A DNA stretch of 64,000 bases from Ditylenchus dipsaci (GCA_004194705.1 SADC01000001.1:496001-560000), one strand, 5' to 3'. Shown: positions 33,871-45,383, counted from the first letter of the stretch. Made by a program: numbers and translations. Notes: generated by a model from the letters alone, not told the origin.

Positions 33871-33999
33871 CCATTTTTTTGAGCTCCTTAGAGTTCAGGC
33901 TACAAAATAAGAACAAAAGAAAAAATTTCATCTTTCCGTTCTGCTTAGCCATTCTTACAGACTATGTTTTTTAAAGCTATTTCAGTGAAAAGATAAAGT

Positions 34000-34040
34000 T
34001 TGCCACCACCAGGATTCGAACCTGTAACCTTAAAAAAATT
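34000..34040 (-). ncRNA. Isolated tRNA T-arm-like sequence
   Basis: Minus strand GGTTCGAATCCTGGTGGTGG is a good box B. No box A was found at the right distance, so this is at most a tRNA fragment or SINE remnant. Confidence 0.3.
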
Positions 34041-34099
34041 GAAGGATCAATTTACCGTGACTCAATTTATCGAGGATCAATTTTTAGAGGATCAATTTA

Positions 34100-36865
34100 C
34101 CTAGGGTAATATTTAATTCTGCCCCCAAATTTCTGAAAAATGTCCCCAAATTGCTGAAAAATGTCCCCAAATCTCTGAAAATGTCCCAAATATTCTGAAT
34201 ATGTCCCCAAATTCTTATTCTTCCTTATTTTTCATATTATCAGCTTTAAGTGATACGTTTTTTGATGGAAAAAATGGAATGAGAAATTGTTTGACACCAC
34301 ACATGTCACTTTTTGATAAAAATTTCAAGTTTTACTGACCCGTTAAAGATTTGCATGATTTTCAGCCGAAATGTCAGAAGATTTCTTTATTCAAACATTC
34401 ATTTGAACAACCTTCGTCAGTGACAACAACATGTAACATAAAATTATTCGACATTCCATACTCCTGCTCCAAACTTCTGCCTTAAACTTTCATGCATCTG
34501 CTTAGCCGGTTTTCGGACTCAGCCATTAAGCATCCGACAATACTTTTTCTCCGCCTAAAACACTTTTTCTCCGCCTAATTTACTTCTTTTCCCGCCTAAT
34601 TTACTCTTTTTCCGACTAATTTTGATTGTCGACACGAAATCAACCATTTTTAATTTTTTTTTTTGTGAAATTCAGGGGTGGGCAAGACCAGATGGCTCAG
34701 GACCACTTCGGAATGGCCAAAAGGCCAAAATAATTGGTTTTAGGAGTATTCTAGAGGAGAGGTATACTTTTGAGAAAAATCAATTCAGCGGATCAGATTT
34801 CGGGTCCGATGGGCTTAATCGCTCAGAATTCCAGGTTTATGGTGGTTTTGAGTGGTTCAGGGTGGAGTTGTGGACGATTAAGCCCATCGGACCCTAAATC
34901 TGATCCGCTCAATCGATTTTTCTCAAAAAGTTCACCTCCCCTTTAGAATACCCCCAAAACCAATTATTTTGGCCTTTCGGCCATTCCGAAGTGGGTCCTG
35001 AGCCATCTGGTCTTTGCCCACCCCTGAATTTCACACAAAAAAAATAAAAATGGTTGATTTCGTGTCGAGAATCAAAATTAGTCGGAGAAAAGAGTAAATT
35101 AGGCGAGAAAAGAAGTAAATTAGGCAAAGAAAAAAGTGTTTTAGGCGGAAAAGGAAGACTGACATTGGATTGGATACAAATTGTGATTGGATACCGCAGT
35201 TGGATACAGTTGCAGTTGATACATTTTTGAATTTGATAGAATTCAGTAGTAACGGAACATTGCAAAGCCCTGATCAGTGACCCGCCTGACTGATTTTCGA
35301 CCAAAAACACCCTGTCGATTTCAAAAACCCTGAACCGGAATTTGCCAAATACTGAATTCGAATTTCCCATAAGTGTTCTTTCAAAATGTGTGTGTCTGAT
35401 GACTTTTCTCAGTACTTACCGTACTGTAAACTCTCGATTAAATGGTTTCTTGGAACCGGCCTTTAGAACCGTTAAATTCAGTTACATTTATTTATGTTAT
35501 TCAGACTTACAGCCAAATCGAGCCCACAGAGGGTGACCGTTAAATCGAAGGCCTGTTAAATCAGAGAGAGCAGAGGCAGATATCACGATTAGTTAGAGAA
35601 AATAGGTTAAAATCACAATTTTTATAATTTTCCGTGTCGTCTTGTTTAGTTTGCTACTTTTACTTACTCTCTACTTTAACAGTCATGGTTCCTAAACATT
35701 GTTTACCCTGTGAATCCCTGTAAATAATTTTTAGATGAGTGATATTTGGATGATCGGACTTTTCACGAAACTATCGGCTGCAGAAGCAAAACGTGTTAAA
35801 AATGATGAAATGTTAAATAGCAGTATAAAAGGTCTTTTTACGCATGAAAACAGTCACGATATACTAGCCAACTAGCTAAAAACTATCGAACAATGGGAAC
35901 TCCCTGACGAGCTTGCATTGATCCGGCCTCTTTTTTTTAACAAATAATATTTTTTGAATTTTATATGAATTCTATCAAATTCAAAAATGTGTTAACCCGT
36001 GAATATCAACTCGTGATAGTATATCAAATCGAAACTCAGTTCGAATTCAAAACCAACCTTTTTGTGACTTAAAATCGTATGGGGAGTCCTGTTTGTTTGT
36101 ACCAAATTGGATTTGTTAGCATATGGGACATAGAGATATCCAACTACTAACATGGTCAGATGCATTACAAAAAATAGTCAAATATGCAACTTGGGTACTG
36201 CCAACTGATTACTACCATTTAGGTACCACTACATATGAATTAAAATCTACCACCACCGCAATATCACTATAAACTATCACGAGTTGATAGTCACGAGTAA
36301 AAACACTCAAGAATTGATAGTCGTCCCAAAAAGTATCCGACTGCGGTATCCAGCTGCAACTGTATCCAACTACGGTATCCAATCACAATTTGTATCCAAC
36401 TGCGGTTTTACCGAAAAAGAACTGTTTTAGGCGAGAAAAAGTATTGTCCTTAAGCTTAGAGGAAGAATTTAGCTTTCTTGCGATGAATGCCGTGGTAGAT
36501 GGTTGATCGTGCCATGAATTCGAACGAAATCCTGCTCCGCAGAAGCATAGAAGTTCAAGGCAGAAGGCAGGGGTACACATTAGAGCTGCCGACAAACAAT
36601 ATATTGGTATATTGAGCCCAATTTTCGGTATTGGGATATTTTGGTATTGGGATATTTAGGTACCGCTTTCAAAAATGTTGGTATTGGTATTGGGGTTCGG
36701 TGAGAGTTCAAATTCCCGTGAATTCACATCCAATTTTTTCTAGGGAAGCTGATAATATGAAAAGTAGGGAAGAATAAAAATTTGGGGACATATTTCACAA
36801 TATTTGGGGACATTTTTAAGAGATTTGGGGACATTTGTCAGCAATTTGGGGACAAAATTATCACC
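34100..36865. repeat. Inverted tandem-repeat arms (TGTCCCCAAAT units)
   Basis: 34115-34215 holds repeats of GTCCCCAAATTTCTGAAAAAT and 36778-36850 holds the inverse. ATTTACCTAGGG occurs just outside both. A second palindrome, 34540-35160, has arm repeats of TTTTCTCCGCCTAATTTAC and a core with GATCAGATTTCGGGTCCGAT. The two systems overlap 32684-36704, so order of insertion is unclear. Confidence 0.55.
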
Positions 36866-36920
36866 GTCCATTTACCTAGGGCCGTGCTCATAACCCCATT
36901 GTGAACATAAGTAACCATAC

Positions 36921-37471
36921 CTTTATTAGTAACATCATTTTCTCCAGAATGCTGTGGTGCCGCAGAGTGCACGCCATTTTCCACAGGTCTATCTGACTTA
37001 TGTTTCTTTTTTTGGAATTCATCCCTGCGCCTGGTCTCTTCCACCTGCATTCCAGGAACCAATTTGTACACTATATCCTGCAGAGTTCTATCAAAGGCCA
37101 CATAATGTGAGGGGTGGGATTGGTGAATCCTAAACATAATTGTAATGGTCAACAATCAAATTTTCAAGCTAAAAGACCAACATGAAGTGACATTTGGGAC
37201 AATCAGTGCTGTGTTCGAAGTGTTTTAACAAGCAACTTTTGCAAAAGGTGTGAAGGCAGTCATTAACCTGCATTAATGGATATATATAAAAATACAAACA
37301 TGCTCCAAATACTAAATTACAGTGGTAGCCTCAATTAAATACCCATGGCAGAGAGAACACGTTATGTAGGGATTTAGAGCACTCAGATGCAACATGTGCT
37401 CATGCGGAGAAGATACAGTGCTACTACTGGCTGCCCCCTGAGAGGTCCTTGTACTTCTCTTGTGAGACATC
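36921..37471 (-). CDS. Polycomb group RING finger protein (PCGF3/5-like), partial
   Basis: PCGF proteins are the RING partners of RING1 in PRC1 histone H2A ubiquitin ligases. Minus-strand exons: 37321-37471, 37182-37267, 36921-37129, all GT-AG with matching phases. The RING runs from NPYITCSLCHGYLIEATT across VNDCLHTFCKSCLLKH to DCPKCHFM, so all zinc ligands are present. It is followed by IHQSHPSHYVAFDRTLQDIVYKLVPGM, the hallmark PCGF segment after the RING. The likely start is ATG at 37470, one base after a splice acceptor (gtgcag/g), so a leader exon or trans-spliced leader is implied; a longer reading to 37518 is possible but less likely. A donor follows AAAG at 36921. The C-terminal RAWUL domain was not found downstream to 26.4 kb, so the gene may continue across a transposon-filled intron or be truncated. 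Confidence 0.85.
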
Positions 37472-37651
37472 CTGCACCAACTGGCTAATTTCCAGAAAAC
37501 AATATCCAAAGGCAACAAGTCGCTACGACCATAGGTTTGGAAACCTCGAAAAACTAGCTAACAAGAATGACAATTAGAAAGTTATTTTATCGGGAACCAG
37601 ATCCAAGAAGACAAACAGCATAATGACAATTTATATTCTCGAGGCAAACAA

Positions 37652-39645
37652 CTAATTTTCTTGTCCTTCATTTGAATAGTTTGAGTTCCCTCTGGAGAAA
37701 TTGTTTGAATAAGCTTGTGCACCCGCCCTGAGTCGATGGTCGTTCTGATCTGTAAATATATATATCGAACATATATCTACGGCGAAAATACTCCCAAACA
37801 ACTGACCCCTTTCCCTTTGCTCCATTGCTAAATGCGCCGTGTTAGAGAGGAATGCCAGCACTCCCTTTTTGCACCGATTAGCATAATGACCTTTTTCACC
37901 GCACTATAACAAGCACTATAACTCCTAGCAACAACAACAAAAAAAATTATATTAAATCAAACCTTGTAACATGTGACCTCGGACAGATTTTTCTTATCTG
38001 ACATAAAAGTGGTGGGATCGATCGGCTGGTTGAAACTCCTCGCTCTATTTTGATCAATCTGAGGAAGCTGCTGTTGCGTAGGTAAATGTGGACAGTGGGT
38101 AGCCTGAAATAGTTTAGGTTGTTTCAATCACAACCAAAAAATTAGCTCTTGTAACCTTGTGACCCCGTTCATGACAGTTGTGGCAGAGCACCGCTTGGTT
38201 GTTGTACTTGCAGTTGACGGGCCTCTCGGATCATACGCAGGCAGATTGAAAGAAGGATGGGTGAACTTGCAATTAGGACCCTCAGGGCAGAAACCACTGA
38301 AAAGTCGTATGAGCGAATAGGGAACACATAGCGTTGAAAAAAACTCACAGCAAAAAAAGCGGACAGAAAACTCTACGACGATGCCTGTGCTTACAAAAGC
38401 TCCTAAATTACCACATTCAGATTTAAAGGGGCGTGCTCGCCAGCGATGGGAATGTTTTGAAAGGCGGGTACCAGGTGAATTTAAACGAGAATCAGTTTAA
38501 AGTGCAAATTTGTCGAGTACTCTAATAGAAATATCGACGCTAGTAGCGAATACCCCCCCCCCAACGATTTTCACTTTTTTTACTTTAGTAAAAAGTACCC
38601 AAATATATGTCCCAGACCCCGGAAAATGTGCGCAAACTCTTCATTAGTCACAACTTCCGTACGCTGGCCTACCCCAAGCCTAAGGGCTAAGCCTAAACTT
38701 GTTGTTTGCAAGGTAGTTACAGCAATTTTTAAAGGTCGGATGCTTGGGGGGGGGTATTCGCTACTAGCGCCGAAATATCTAATGAAAATTAATTTTGGCT
38801 CAGTAGTGAAGCGGTGGCGTACTGTGAAAGTTGGTCGATGGTTCGATTAGAAGCCATATTTTTCCTTTACTTTCACTAAAATGCGACATTTTAATTCTGT
38901 TTTGAATTTCACTGGTACCCGCCTCTCAAAGTATTCCCTTCGCGGCGAGCCAACTGTTTTAAATGTAGAAGCAGACAAGCAACATACCATGCCGACAAAA
39001 ACCTCTATCATACCACGGGCAGTCTTTTATCTTGCTTTCTGGATCAATGTGACGAAATGGACATTCACGATTGCTGCACGCCACTTAAACTAGTGGAATA
39101 AAACAACGAAGTACGGGCATCAAGGTCAGAACATACAGTATTTGGAGAAGAAGAAGCACTCTGGCATTTTGCTCAAGTCGTATTCATGTAAGAACTCGCA
39201 TTGATCACCTTTTTTGCATAGCCCACGAAGCCTAAATAAAAAAATTACGATGAACAACTGGGAACTTCAGATAATTACCAGTGCTTGCAGACCACCTGCT
39301 TATCCTTGATGATATGCCTCAACGGACAGTGGGCTCCTAGGCACCTAAAACAGCACTTAAACCACCTATATGGTCCAAAGAGTAAACCTACATGCTTTGA
39401 GTTCATTTTTTACGCAAACGCCACGACCACTCTTATCCATACCAGAAAACGGAACCTAGCAAAAAATAAATGATACAAAACTTCTGATATAAATTTCACA
39501 CCTCGCGTGACCCCTGCTGATTCATGATCATTTCCTCTACGTCGGTTATATAAGCTGGCTCAGATAAAAGCAGATCCATAGTTAGAGGCACTTCATGACT
39601 GCTTTCGAATGCTGTTGGTGCAGAGCCATTTACATGTAGAGCCAT
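37652..39645 (-). CDS. CPSF4: Cleavage and polyadenylation specificity factor 30 kDa subunit
   Basis: mRNA 3' end processing subunit that binds the AAUAAA signal through CCCH zinc fingers. Exons on the minus strand: 39502-39645 (ATG), 39388-39455, 39279-39344, 39137-39231, 38988-39083, 38349-38402, 38156-38296, 37963-38103, 37807-37903, 37652-37749 (TAG). Five CCCH fingers are visible in order; key strings are [67 protein letters not shown] and [16 protein letters not shown], followed by two CCHC knuckles ([14 protein letters not shown] and [14 protein letters not shown]). Two knuckles are also known from fly Clipper, while human CPSF4 has one. Two frame breaks, each explained by one lost base: a T in the run near 38396 and a G near 38229. 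The intron 38403-38987 holds a TTAA element with a second element inside it. Confidence 0.95.
38536..38771. mobile_element. GCGCTACT-family MITE, duplication GAAATATC
   Basis: GAAATATC at 38528-38535 and 38772-38779. Ends GACGCTAGTAGCGAATACCC and the inverse, C9 and G9 runs, interior AAGCCTAAGGGCTAAGCC. Confidence 0.9.
38804..38866 (+). ncRNA. tRNA-like sequence (box A and box B)
   Basis: TGGCTCAGTAGTG fits box A and GGTTCGATTAG fits box B except for its last bases; spacing is tRNA-like. GGCT and AGCC at the two ends could pair as a short acceptor stem. Not an intact tRNA by eye. Confidence 0.45.
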
Positions 39646-40187
39646 ATTCGAATGCTTTTTGGAAGCTGAAACCCAAAAAATTAACTTTCAAATCAACTAA
39701 AGCCAAATAAAAAATATTTTTATTTTATTTCAATTTTTGAAAATTGTTGCCGATCGACTTTTATTTGTGCCACTCTTGTCGGTGAAAAGCAATAAAAACG
39801 AACAAGCAAATCGCTGCGAGATAAGATTGACTTGAAATTCTTTTTTTAAGAAAATTGCCAAGCCATTCAGATGTTGCTGTATGTTATTTCCCCATAAAAA
39901 TGTTTGTTACCCAGTCAATGTAAATCTGAGTTCACATATTGCGACTCCGCCTGGAATTAATTCGGAATATGTGACTACCCCCGACCATAGTTTCACGGCC
40001 GAAAAATTCGGCGCCGGTCCACCGAAAAAAAGGCACCGGCGCCGACTTTGGAAAATTTTCGGCGCCGGCGACCTGATTGTGCTAAAATTTTTCGGGCGGC
40101 AAACCGGCGCCGGCGCCATTGCTGGTGTCGGCAATAAAAAATGACTTATTTTTTCAAAAACTTGTAAAAATTATCTTAATAAATGAC
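39646..40187. other. Region upstream of CPSF4
   Basis: No TATA box recognised. 39990-40135 is rich in GGCGCCGG (CGGCGCCGGT, GGCGCCGGCG), a motif also at 43976-44080; the two may be arms of one large element. Confidence 0.45.
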
Positions 40188-41103
40188 TAGGGTTGTCGAT
40201 TCGATTAATCGAAATCGATTAATCGCACTCATTAATCGAAAAATTTCGATTATCGATTATCGATTCGATTCGATTAATCGAAAATTTCGATTATCGATTC
40301 GATTCCATTATTAATGGAATCTTCTGCGGTCTTAAGGTAGCCTTTTATATCAGACGGAGAATGTGTACACATGGAAAAGCCAAAGTCTGAAGTAATTGCT
40401 GAAAAGAAAAGTCTGAAATAATTTCCAGAAAACACAAGCCTAAAGTAATTTTTGAAAGCCAAAAAAGTCTTAAATAATTTTTTGGAAGCCAAAGTCCGAA
40501 ATGATATGTAAGACACAAGTGTTTTACATATGTCTAGGCATGTCTAGGACCATTTCATGATTAATAGAGGGTTTTCGAAAACTGGCTTGTAATGAGAAAA
40601 TCCAAAATGCTCTGGTAAATTGAAATCACTCAGATACAAGTTTGCGAGCAATAGATAGCCCTGATTACGCCCTCTGTTCTGGTATATTACACATCTAAGT
40701 CCTTCTTTATTTAAGCGAGTACCGCCGATTTTTCGCACAAATTCCAGGTGGTTAAGAGTAGGTGAAAGTGACCTATTTTTAGGAGCTATTTTACCCGTTC
40801 CACTCACACCTTTTCACGAAAATTTCGTGCGCCATCGTGCTCAGCGTGAAAGTTAGGGTTATACACCAGAAAGTTACAGTCGGCCTTTTGCGTGTTAAGA
40901 GGATCAAAAATTTTCGGGTTTTTCGATTCGATTCATTGAAATTTCGATTATCGATTCGATTAATCGAAAATTTCGATTTTCGATTATCGATTCGATTAAT
41001 CGAAAATTTCGATTATCGATTCGATTCAATTAATCGAAAATTTCGATTATCGATTATCGATTCGATTCGATTAATCGAAAATTTCGATGCATCGACAACC
41101 CTA
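40188..41103. mobile_element. hAT-type foldback element, duplication TAAATGAC
   Basis: TAAATGAC at 40180-40187 and 41104-41111. Ends TAGGGTTGTCGATTCGATTA and TGCATCGACAACCCTA. Arms consist of TCGATTAATCGAAAATTTCG repeats. The central 500 bp has no recognised gene. Confidence 0.92.
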
Positions 41104-42179
41104 TAAATGACTAAATTCCTTAAAGGGCCATTGCCACCTGTTTTAAACTGTGCCCGGCAATTCAAATTTTCGTGCCTAATCATTCAACTTCTGTACTGAT
41201 TTTTCAACTTGGTTTCTAACAAAACAAGGTCTAGAAGGGTCTAGGTAACAAGGTCTAGGTAGTTTTGTTAGAAATCAAGTTGAAAAATTCGTACATAATT
41301 TCAATGATTCAGAAAAAAATTTGAATTGGCGGGGGACAACTGTTGTCGGGGACGGCAGCAGTGTTTCCAAAAAACCGAAGCAGAATGCCAAAGCAGAAGC
41401 AGAAACCGAAAATTCGGTTTCTGCTTTCGGTTTCTGCGTTTGAAACTTTCGGTTTCGGTTTTTGAAACTTCCGGTTTCGGTTTTCGGTTTCTGCTTTTGA
41501 AACTTCCGGTTTCGGTTTTCGGTTTCTGCTTTTGAAACTTTCGGTTTCGGTTTTCGGCTTTTGAAACTTTCGGCTTCTGCTTTCGGTTTCTGCTTTTAAA
41601 CTTTCGGTTTCTGCTTTCGGTTTCGGTTTTTGAAATTTTCGGTTTCTGCTTTTGGAAGCTTTCTGATTCTGCTTTTGAGTTCTGCTTTTGCTTTCTATTT
41701 CTGCAGTTTATGTTTATTTCATTCTTCAGCACTAAACTTTTCTCTGGTTAATCATGATTATAAGATCCTGTAATCTGACAATCTAGATATTTTGAGTCTT
41801 CTTTACGCATGTTAATCAAAGTACAGAGTGTTATAAAAATCTCCCTTTGATTCCTGCAGTTAGACTTTAACCTATAATAATCCACACTCTCGACTATCAG
41901 AACTTTTCTCACAAAATACAGCCCAGAGATATAACCTATCACCCCTTAAAAAAGCTATTTTACTGAGAAACATTTAACATTGATTTTCATAACGTTTTAA
42001 ATACTCTAGCAATTCCACTAAAAAATTAGCCACCCGAGTGGCTTTTTTTTAGAGCCAGTATTTCAGTCGGTTAATTTCATATCTCATTTTTATTCATGAA
42101 ACAAATCCAATTACATACAATTCAAACTAAAAAGACACGTCTAACACCGATACAACATTGATAACTAATCGATAAGTTA

Positions 42180-43420
42180 ATTGCAGAACACTACGAGTTG
42201 TGAATTCAGCAAAGTGATTTCTGTCCGATTTCTTTGATTCCTAGTTGCAAGACCCGCTAGAGAGAATACACGCTCGATTGGCGCACTTGTAGCCGGCACA
42301 GTTAGAACATTCAGGGCTAGAATTGCCACCGTTTTGTATTCCTAAAGGCATATATCGAACATATATCTACGGCGAAAATACTCCTTAAGGTATATTCCTT
42401 AAGGTAATCTGTAAAGTCTTTTGCCTAATCAATGAAGACCAACCGACAACAGCAAATTTGTGCAGTACTTCAATGCATCAACAGGTGTTTTGGATGCGGC
42501 CTGAACTGCGATCCCTTGCTTCAAAATCTCACTGATCCATGATTCAGCGCCCGAATAAGTTCCTGTTTCAACCTGCCGCTTTTGTTTTTCCTCTTCGTCA
42601 ATTTCGCCGAGCAGACGGTCCAACACACTGCCTTCCGTAGATCCACTATTTTCTGATTGCTCTGATGGCTGCCAATCTACCTAAATTTTTCAATGGCTAG
42701 CAAATAAAACATAAAAAGTTCAACATACAAAAGCTTGCAGTTCTCTCACAGCATGCTCGAACTCTACTTTACTTAGTCGTCGCACTGTATTCGGATCTAA
42801 TGCTGCAGCCATCAAGTATATTGGGTCGAACTCTGGGCTACTTGCATCCACCATCCATGAAAATCGCTTTTCCAAAAGTAGGCTTAACGTTTCTGCCATG
42901 TCTCTAATTTCTTGGACTTCCTCAAATAAATACTGATCAGAACTTTTTCATAATCCATAGATGACAAACCTTCATTTTCCCAATTCCTCGTTTCATTGCT
43001 TTGAAATAATCTAGGCAGCTGCTGATTGTCACATTTTTTTCACTTTGTATGCGGCAAAGCACTTCGACGAGGACGCTTGATCGTTGGTGGACACATCGAA
43101 GGAACTAAATTAAAAAATAAAAATTTGGCAAAAAATATTTACAGACTTCAATCTCATCATGAGTCAGCACATCCCATTTTCTTTTGGTCGCTATGTTAGC
43201 AGTTACTTCATTCACTTCCAAAAATCGACCGATGACTAAGATATATGACGCCCACCTAGTTGTGCTTGGAGCGAGTAAAGACAAGCCAGTTGAGTCACTT
43301 AGTTCCTGAAATTTAAAAAATTAGGAATCTGTTAGTGTTCTTAAGAATCTCACTTTCGTAGCGCTAAAAGAATGGCGGAATTTGTTGATAAGCGAGCGCA
43401 TTTTCTTAAACAACTCATGA
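42180..43420 (-). CDS. hAT transposase, C-terminal half, multi-exon
   Basis: Minus-strand exons in order: one ending MRSLINKFRHSFSATK (near 43355), one with PSTTRWASYILVIGRFLEV (about 43148-43308), one with CRIQSEKNVTISSCLDYFKA (about 42972-43108), then MVDASSPEFDPIYLMAAALD (about 42740-42925), the stretch LLGEIDEEEKQK, and finally VPATSAPIERVFSLAGLAT with NRTEITLLNSQL (to 42180). This is the hAT order through the C-terminal dimerisation motif. The BED finger and the first catalytic region are missing, their place taken by the repeat arm, so the element is non-autonomous. The reading frames that remain look mostly intact. Confidence 0.85.
42350..42384. repeat. 35-bp sequence shared with a CPSF4 intron
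   Basis: Identical to 37760-37794 on the same strand; begins ATATATCGAACATATATC and ends GCGAAAATACTCC. Here it lies within the hAT transposase gene just upstream of the last coding stretch. Confidence 0.85.
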
Positions 43421-43631
43421 TTGTTATGATCCTAATCATGATCCGAAACGCATGATCCGAAAACCGAAACCGAAAGTTTCAAACGCAGAAACCGAAACCG
43501 AAAACCGAAAATTTCAAAAGCAGAAGCATTATGCTTCTGCTTCTTTTCGGTTTCTGCTTTCTGCGGTTATATTTCGGTTTCTGCTTTCCGTTTCGGTTTT
43601 TTGGAAACACTGGACGGCAATGGCCCTTTAA

Positions 43632-43865
43632 AGGACTACGATTTTTGCGCGCAGCGATTGTCCCCCGCCAATTCAATTTTTTTTCCTAATCATCGAACTT
43701 CTGTACTTATTTTTCTACTTGATTTCTAACAAAACAAGCCTAGGATTCAGTTTTAGGTACAGTTTTGTTAGAAACCAAGTTGAAAAATCAGTACAGAACT
43801 TCAATGATTGGGGAAAAAAATTGAATTGGCGAGGGACAACCGCTGCGCGCGAAAGCCATGGTCCT
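43632..43865. mobile_element. TTAA element (array 2, unit 2)
   Basis: Shares TTAA 43628-43631 with the previous element; right TTAA 43866-43869. Ends AGGACTACG and CATGGTCCT; inner arms TTGTCCCCCGCCAATTCAA, GAACTTCTGTACT and inverse copies. Confidence 0.85.
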
Positions 43866-43869
43866 TTAA

Positions 43870-45383
43870 AAATTTTATGAAAGTAAAAATAATTTGTGTT
43901 TGAGCAAAATATTAAACATTTTTCCGTTTTACTGCAAACATTTTACTGCAAAAAAGTATTTTTTTACGAAATGGGCGCCGGCGCCGACCTTAAGAATTTT
44001 CGGGTGCCGGCGCCAGCGCCTTCTCCAGGCTAAAAATTGTGCGCCGTCGAGCCTGCGCCGGGTCGCGCCGACGCCCGTGCGACTATGCCCCCAACCACGA
44101 TTTTGAGCAACTGTTTACATAATGTTGTTCTGACTCCATTGCCAACACGCTGCGACTTTTCCTCTTTTTTCATGCTGTGTTCACTAGGATTGGCCTAACT
44201 CCCTCCCTCCGCGATGGTTTGCCCTGTCCTATAAAAGATAATTTTGAAGTTTTATAATTTTTTTGTAGCCCTGAATGGGCAGGTGTTCACTATGTGTTTT
44301 TTAAATTTATAATATTTAGAAATTTCGATTTTGATCACATGTAAGAAAAATATCGCGTTGTGAAAACTTTTGATTTTTAGAGTTGCAAAAAGTGTGAGAT
44401 TTGTGAAAGGGATGTTTGTGATGGTTCACCCTGTTGTATAAAAGATATTTTTGAAGTTTCATAATTTTTGTGTAGCCCCAAAAGGGAAGGTGTGCACTAT
44501 GTGTTTTTTAAACTTCTAAAATTCAAAACCTATTTTGAGAATTCGAATTTTTTTAGTACTAATATGAGAATGGTATTTAAACGTCTCCTAAGGGTTTTTT
44601 ATTCGCTAAAAACAATAAAAAGCTATTTTATGACACTTTTCTACATGAAACCTGAAGTTTAAGAAAAACTTTTTAGACCGAAAATTGGCAAAATCTTGAT
44701 TCGTCTTGGTCCCCCAAGGCCAAAACTTAAATTTTGTTCAAAATTATTTTTACTAAAAAATCGATTTTTTATTCAGGAATGTGTCAGAAAATAGCTTTAA
44801 TATCATTTTTAGTGTAAGAAAGCTACTTCGAAGATGTTTAAACTTTAAACACTTTTCTCAAATTAATATAAAATGCGCCGGTGGGTGAAGCTCTTCGTCA
44901 CACCATTTACATAGCAAAGTAGGCTATTTTCCTCGGGGTCACGAGTTCGATCCCACCCTCTGGTACATCCGTTTTTTCAAAAAAAAATTGCAATTTTTTA
45001 TTCACCCACTCGACTTAAAATCGAAAAGTAGACATAGGTCATAGAGATCAGATTTTCAGCTTTTCTTATGAAGTAATGAAAGTCCAGAATTCACGTCAAA
45101 TACAAGGCAAAAGTTGAAAAGCAACTTCTTTTTGTATAAGGTTTGCGAGATTTGTATTTAAGAGGGTGATTTATACACCAAAAGAAATCTGAGAATCTCC
45201 CCTTGCAGAAAATACAGATCGAATTTTCAAAATACAGATTTTATAAAACTAGAAGCCATTTCAAGTCTAAACACGTTTTTCTAGTCAAATTTGAGGAGTT
45301 TTTAATTTCCCACAAAATTCGCTTGAAAAGCTAAATGACACACTTTAGGGCGTTTTGAAAAGCCGTGGTGTCGGAACAAACTT
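43870..45383. other. Intergenic, GGCGCC-rich patch and a tRNA-like stretch
   Basis: 43976-44080 is rich in GGCGCCGG. 44262-44310 and 44445-44495 are diverged direct copies (GTAGCCC..GGTGT(T/G)CACTATGTG). 44878-44970 is tRNA-like (own entry). No protein gene seen. Confidence 0.5.
44884..44968 (+). ncRNA. tRNA-like sequence, box B strong
   Basis: GAGTTCGATCCCACCC is a good box B and T arm; GGTGGGTGAAGCTC about 55 nt before may be a degenerate box A with a long variable region. No TTAA element was found around it. Confidence 0.35.

Larger units (their letters stand above)
32684..36704. mobile_element. Large inverted-repeat element, nested
   Basis: About 32690-32880 and 36480-36700 are inverse copies (ACCCCTGCCTTCTGCCTTG, CGTTCGAATTCATGGCACG, ATTGGTATATTGGG). 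Between them are several further palindromes. Outer ends show ACCAATACCAACATTTT and its inverse. Exact termini and duplication not resolved. Confidence 0.6.
38427..38958. mobile_element. TTAA element in a CPSF4 intron, with tRNA-like module
   Basis: TTAA at 38423-38426 and 38959-38962. Left AGGGGCGTGCTCGCCAGCGA and right TTCGCGGCGAGCC; inner arms AAAGGCGGGTACCAGGTGAA and the inverse. Hosts a GCGCTACT MITE and a tRNA-like stretch. It accounts for most of the longest CPSF4 intron. Confidence 0.75.
41359..43612 (-). mobile_element. hAT element, duplication GACGGCAG/A
   Basis: GACGGCAG at 41351-41358 and GACGGCAA at 43613-43620. Ends CAGTGTTTCCAAAAAACCGA and GGTTTTTTGGAAACACTG. Both arms are tandem GGTTTCTGCTTTCGG / GAAACTTTCGGTTTC repeats (41385-41660; 43449-43600). 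Encodes the second half of a hAT transposase. Confidence 0.93.
41124..43627. mobile_element. TTAA element (array 2, unit 1), split by a hAT element
   Basis: TTAA at 41120-41123 and 43628-43631. Ends AGGGCCATTGCC and GGCAATGGCCCT. Carries the CCGCCAATTC-type hairpin (41160-41340). The hAT element 41359-43612 sits almost at its right end. Confidence 0.85.

Noticed and set aside
40837..41106. 89-codon frame with repeated FRLSIRLIENFD
   Set aside because: Translation of TCGATTAATCGAAA repeats in a foldback arm.
41301..41732. 143-codon minus-strand frame rich in R, K, N, S
   Set aside because: Translation of the tandem-repeat arm of the hAT element.
39990..44080. The two GGCGCC-rich patches as a CpG-island promoter pair
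   Set aside because: They look like inverse arms of a repeat, and no gene start is next to either except CPSF4 at some distance; evidence too weak.
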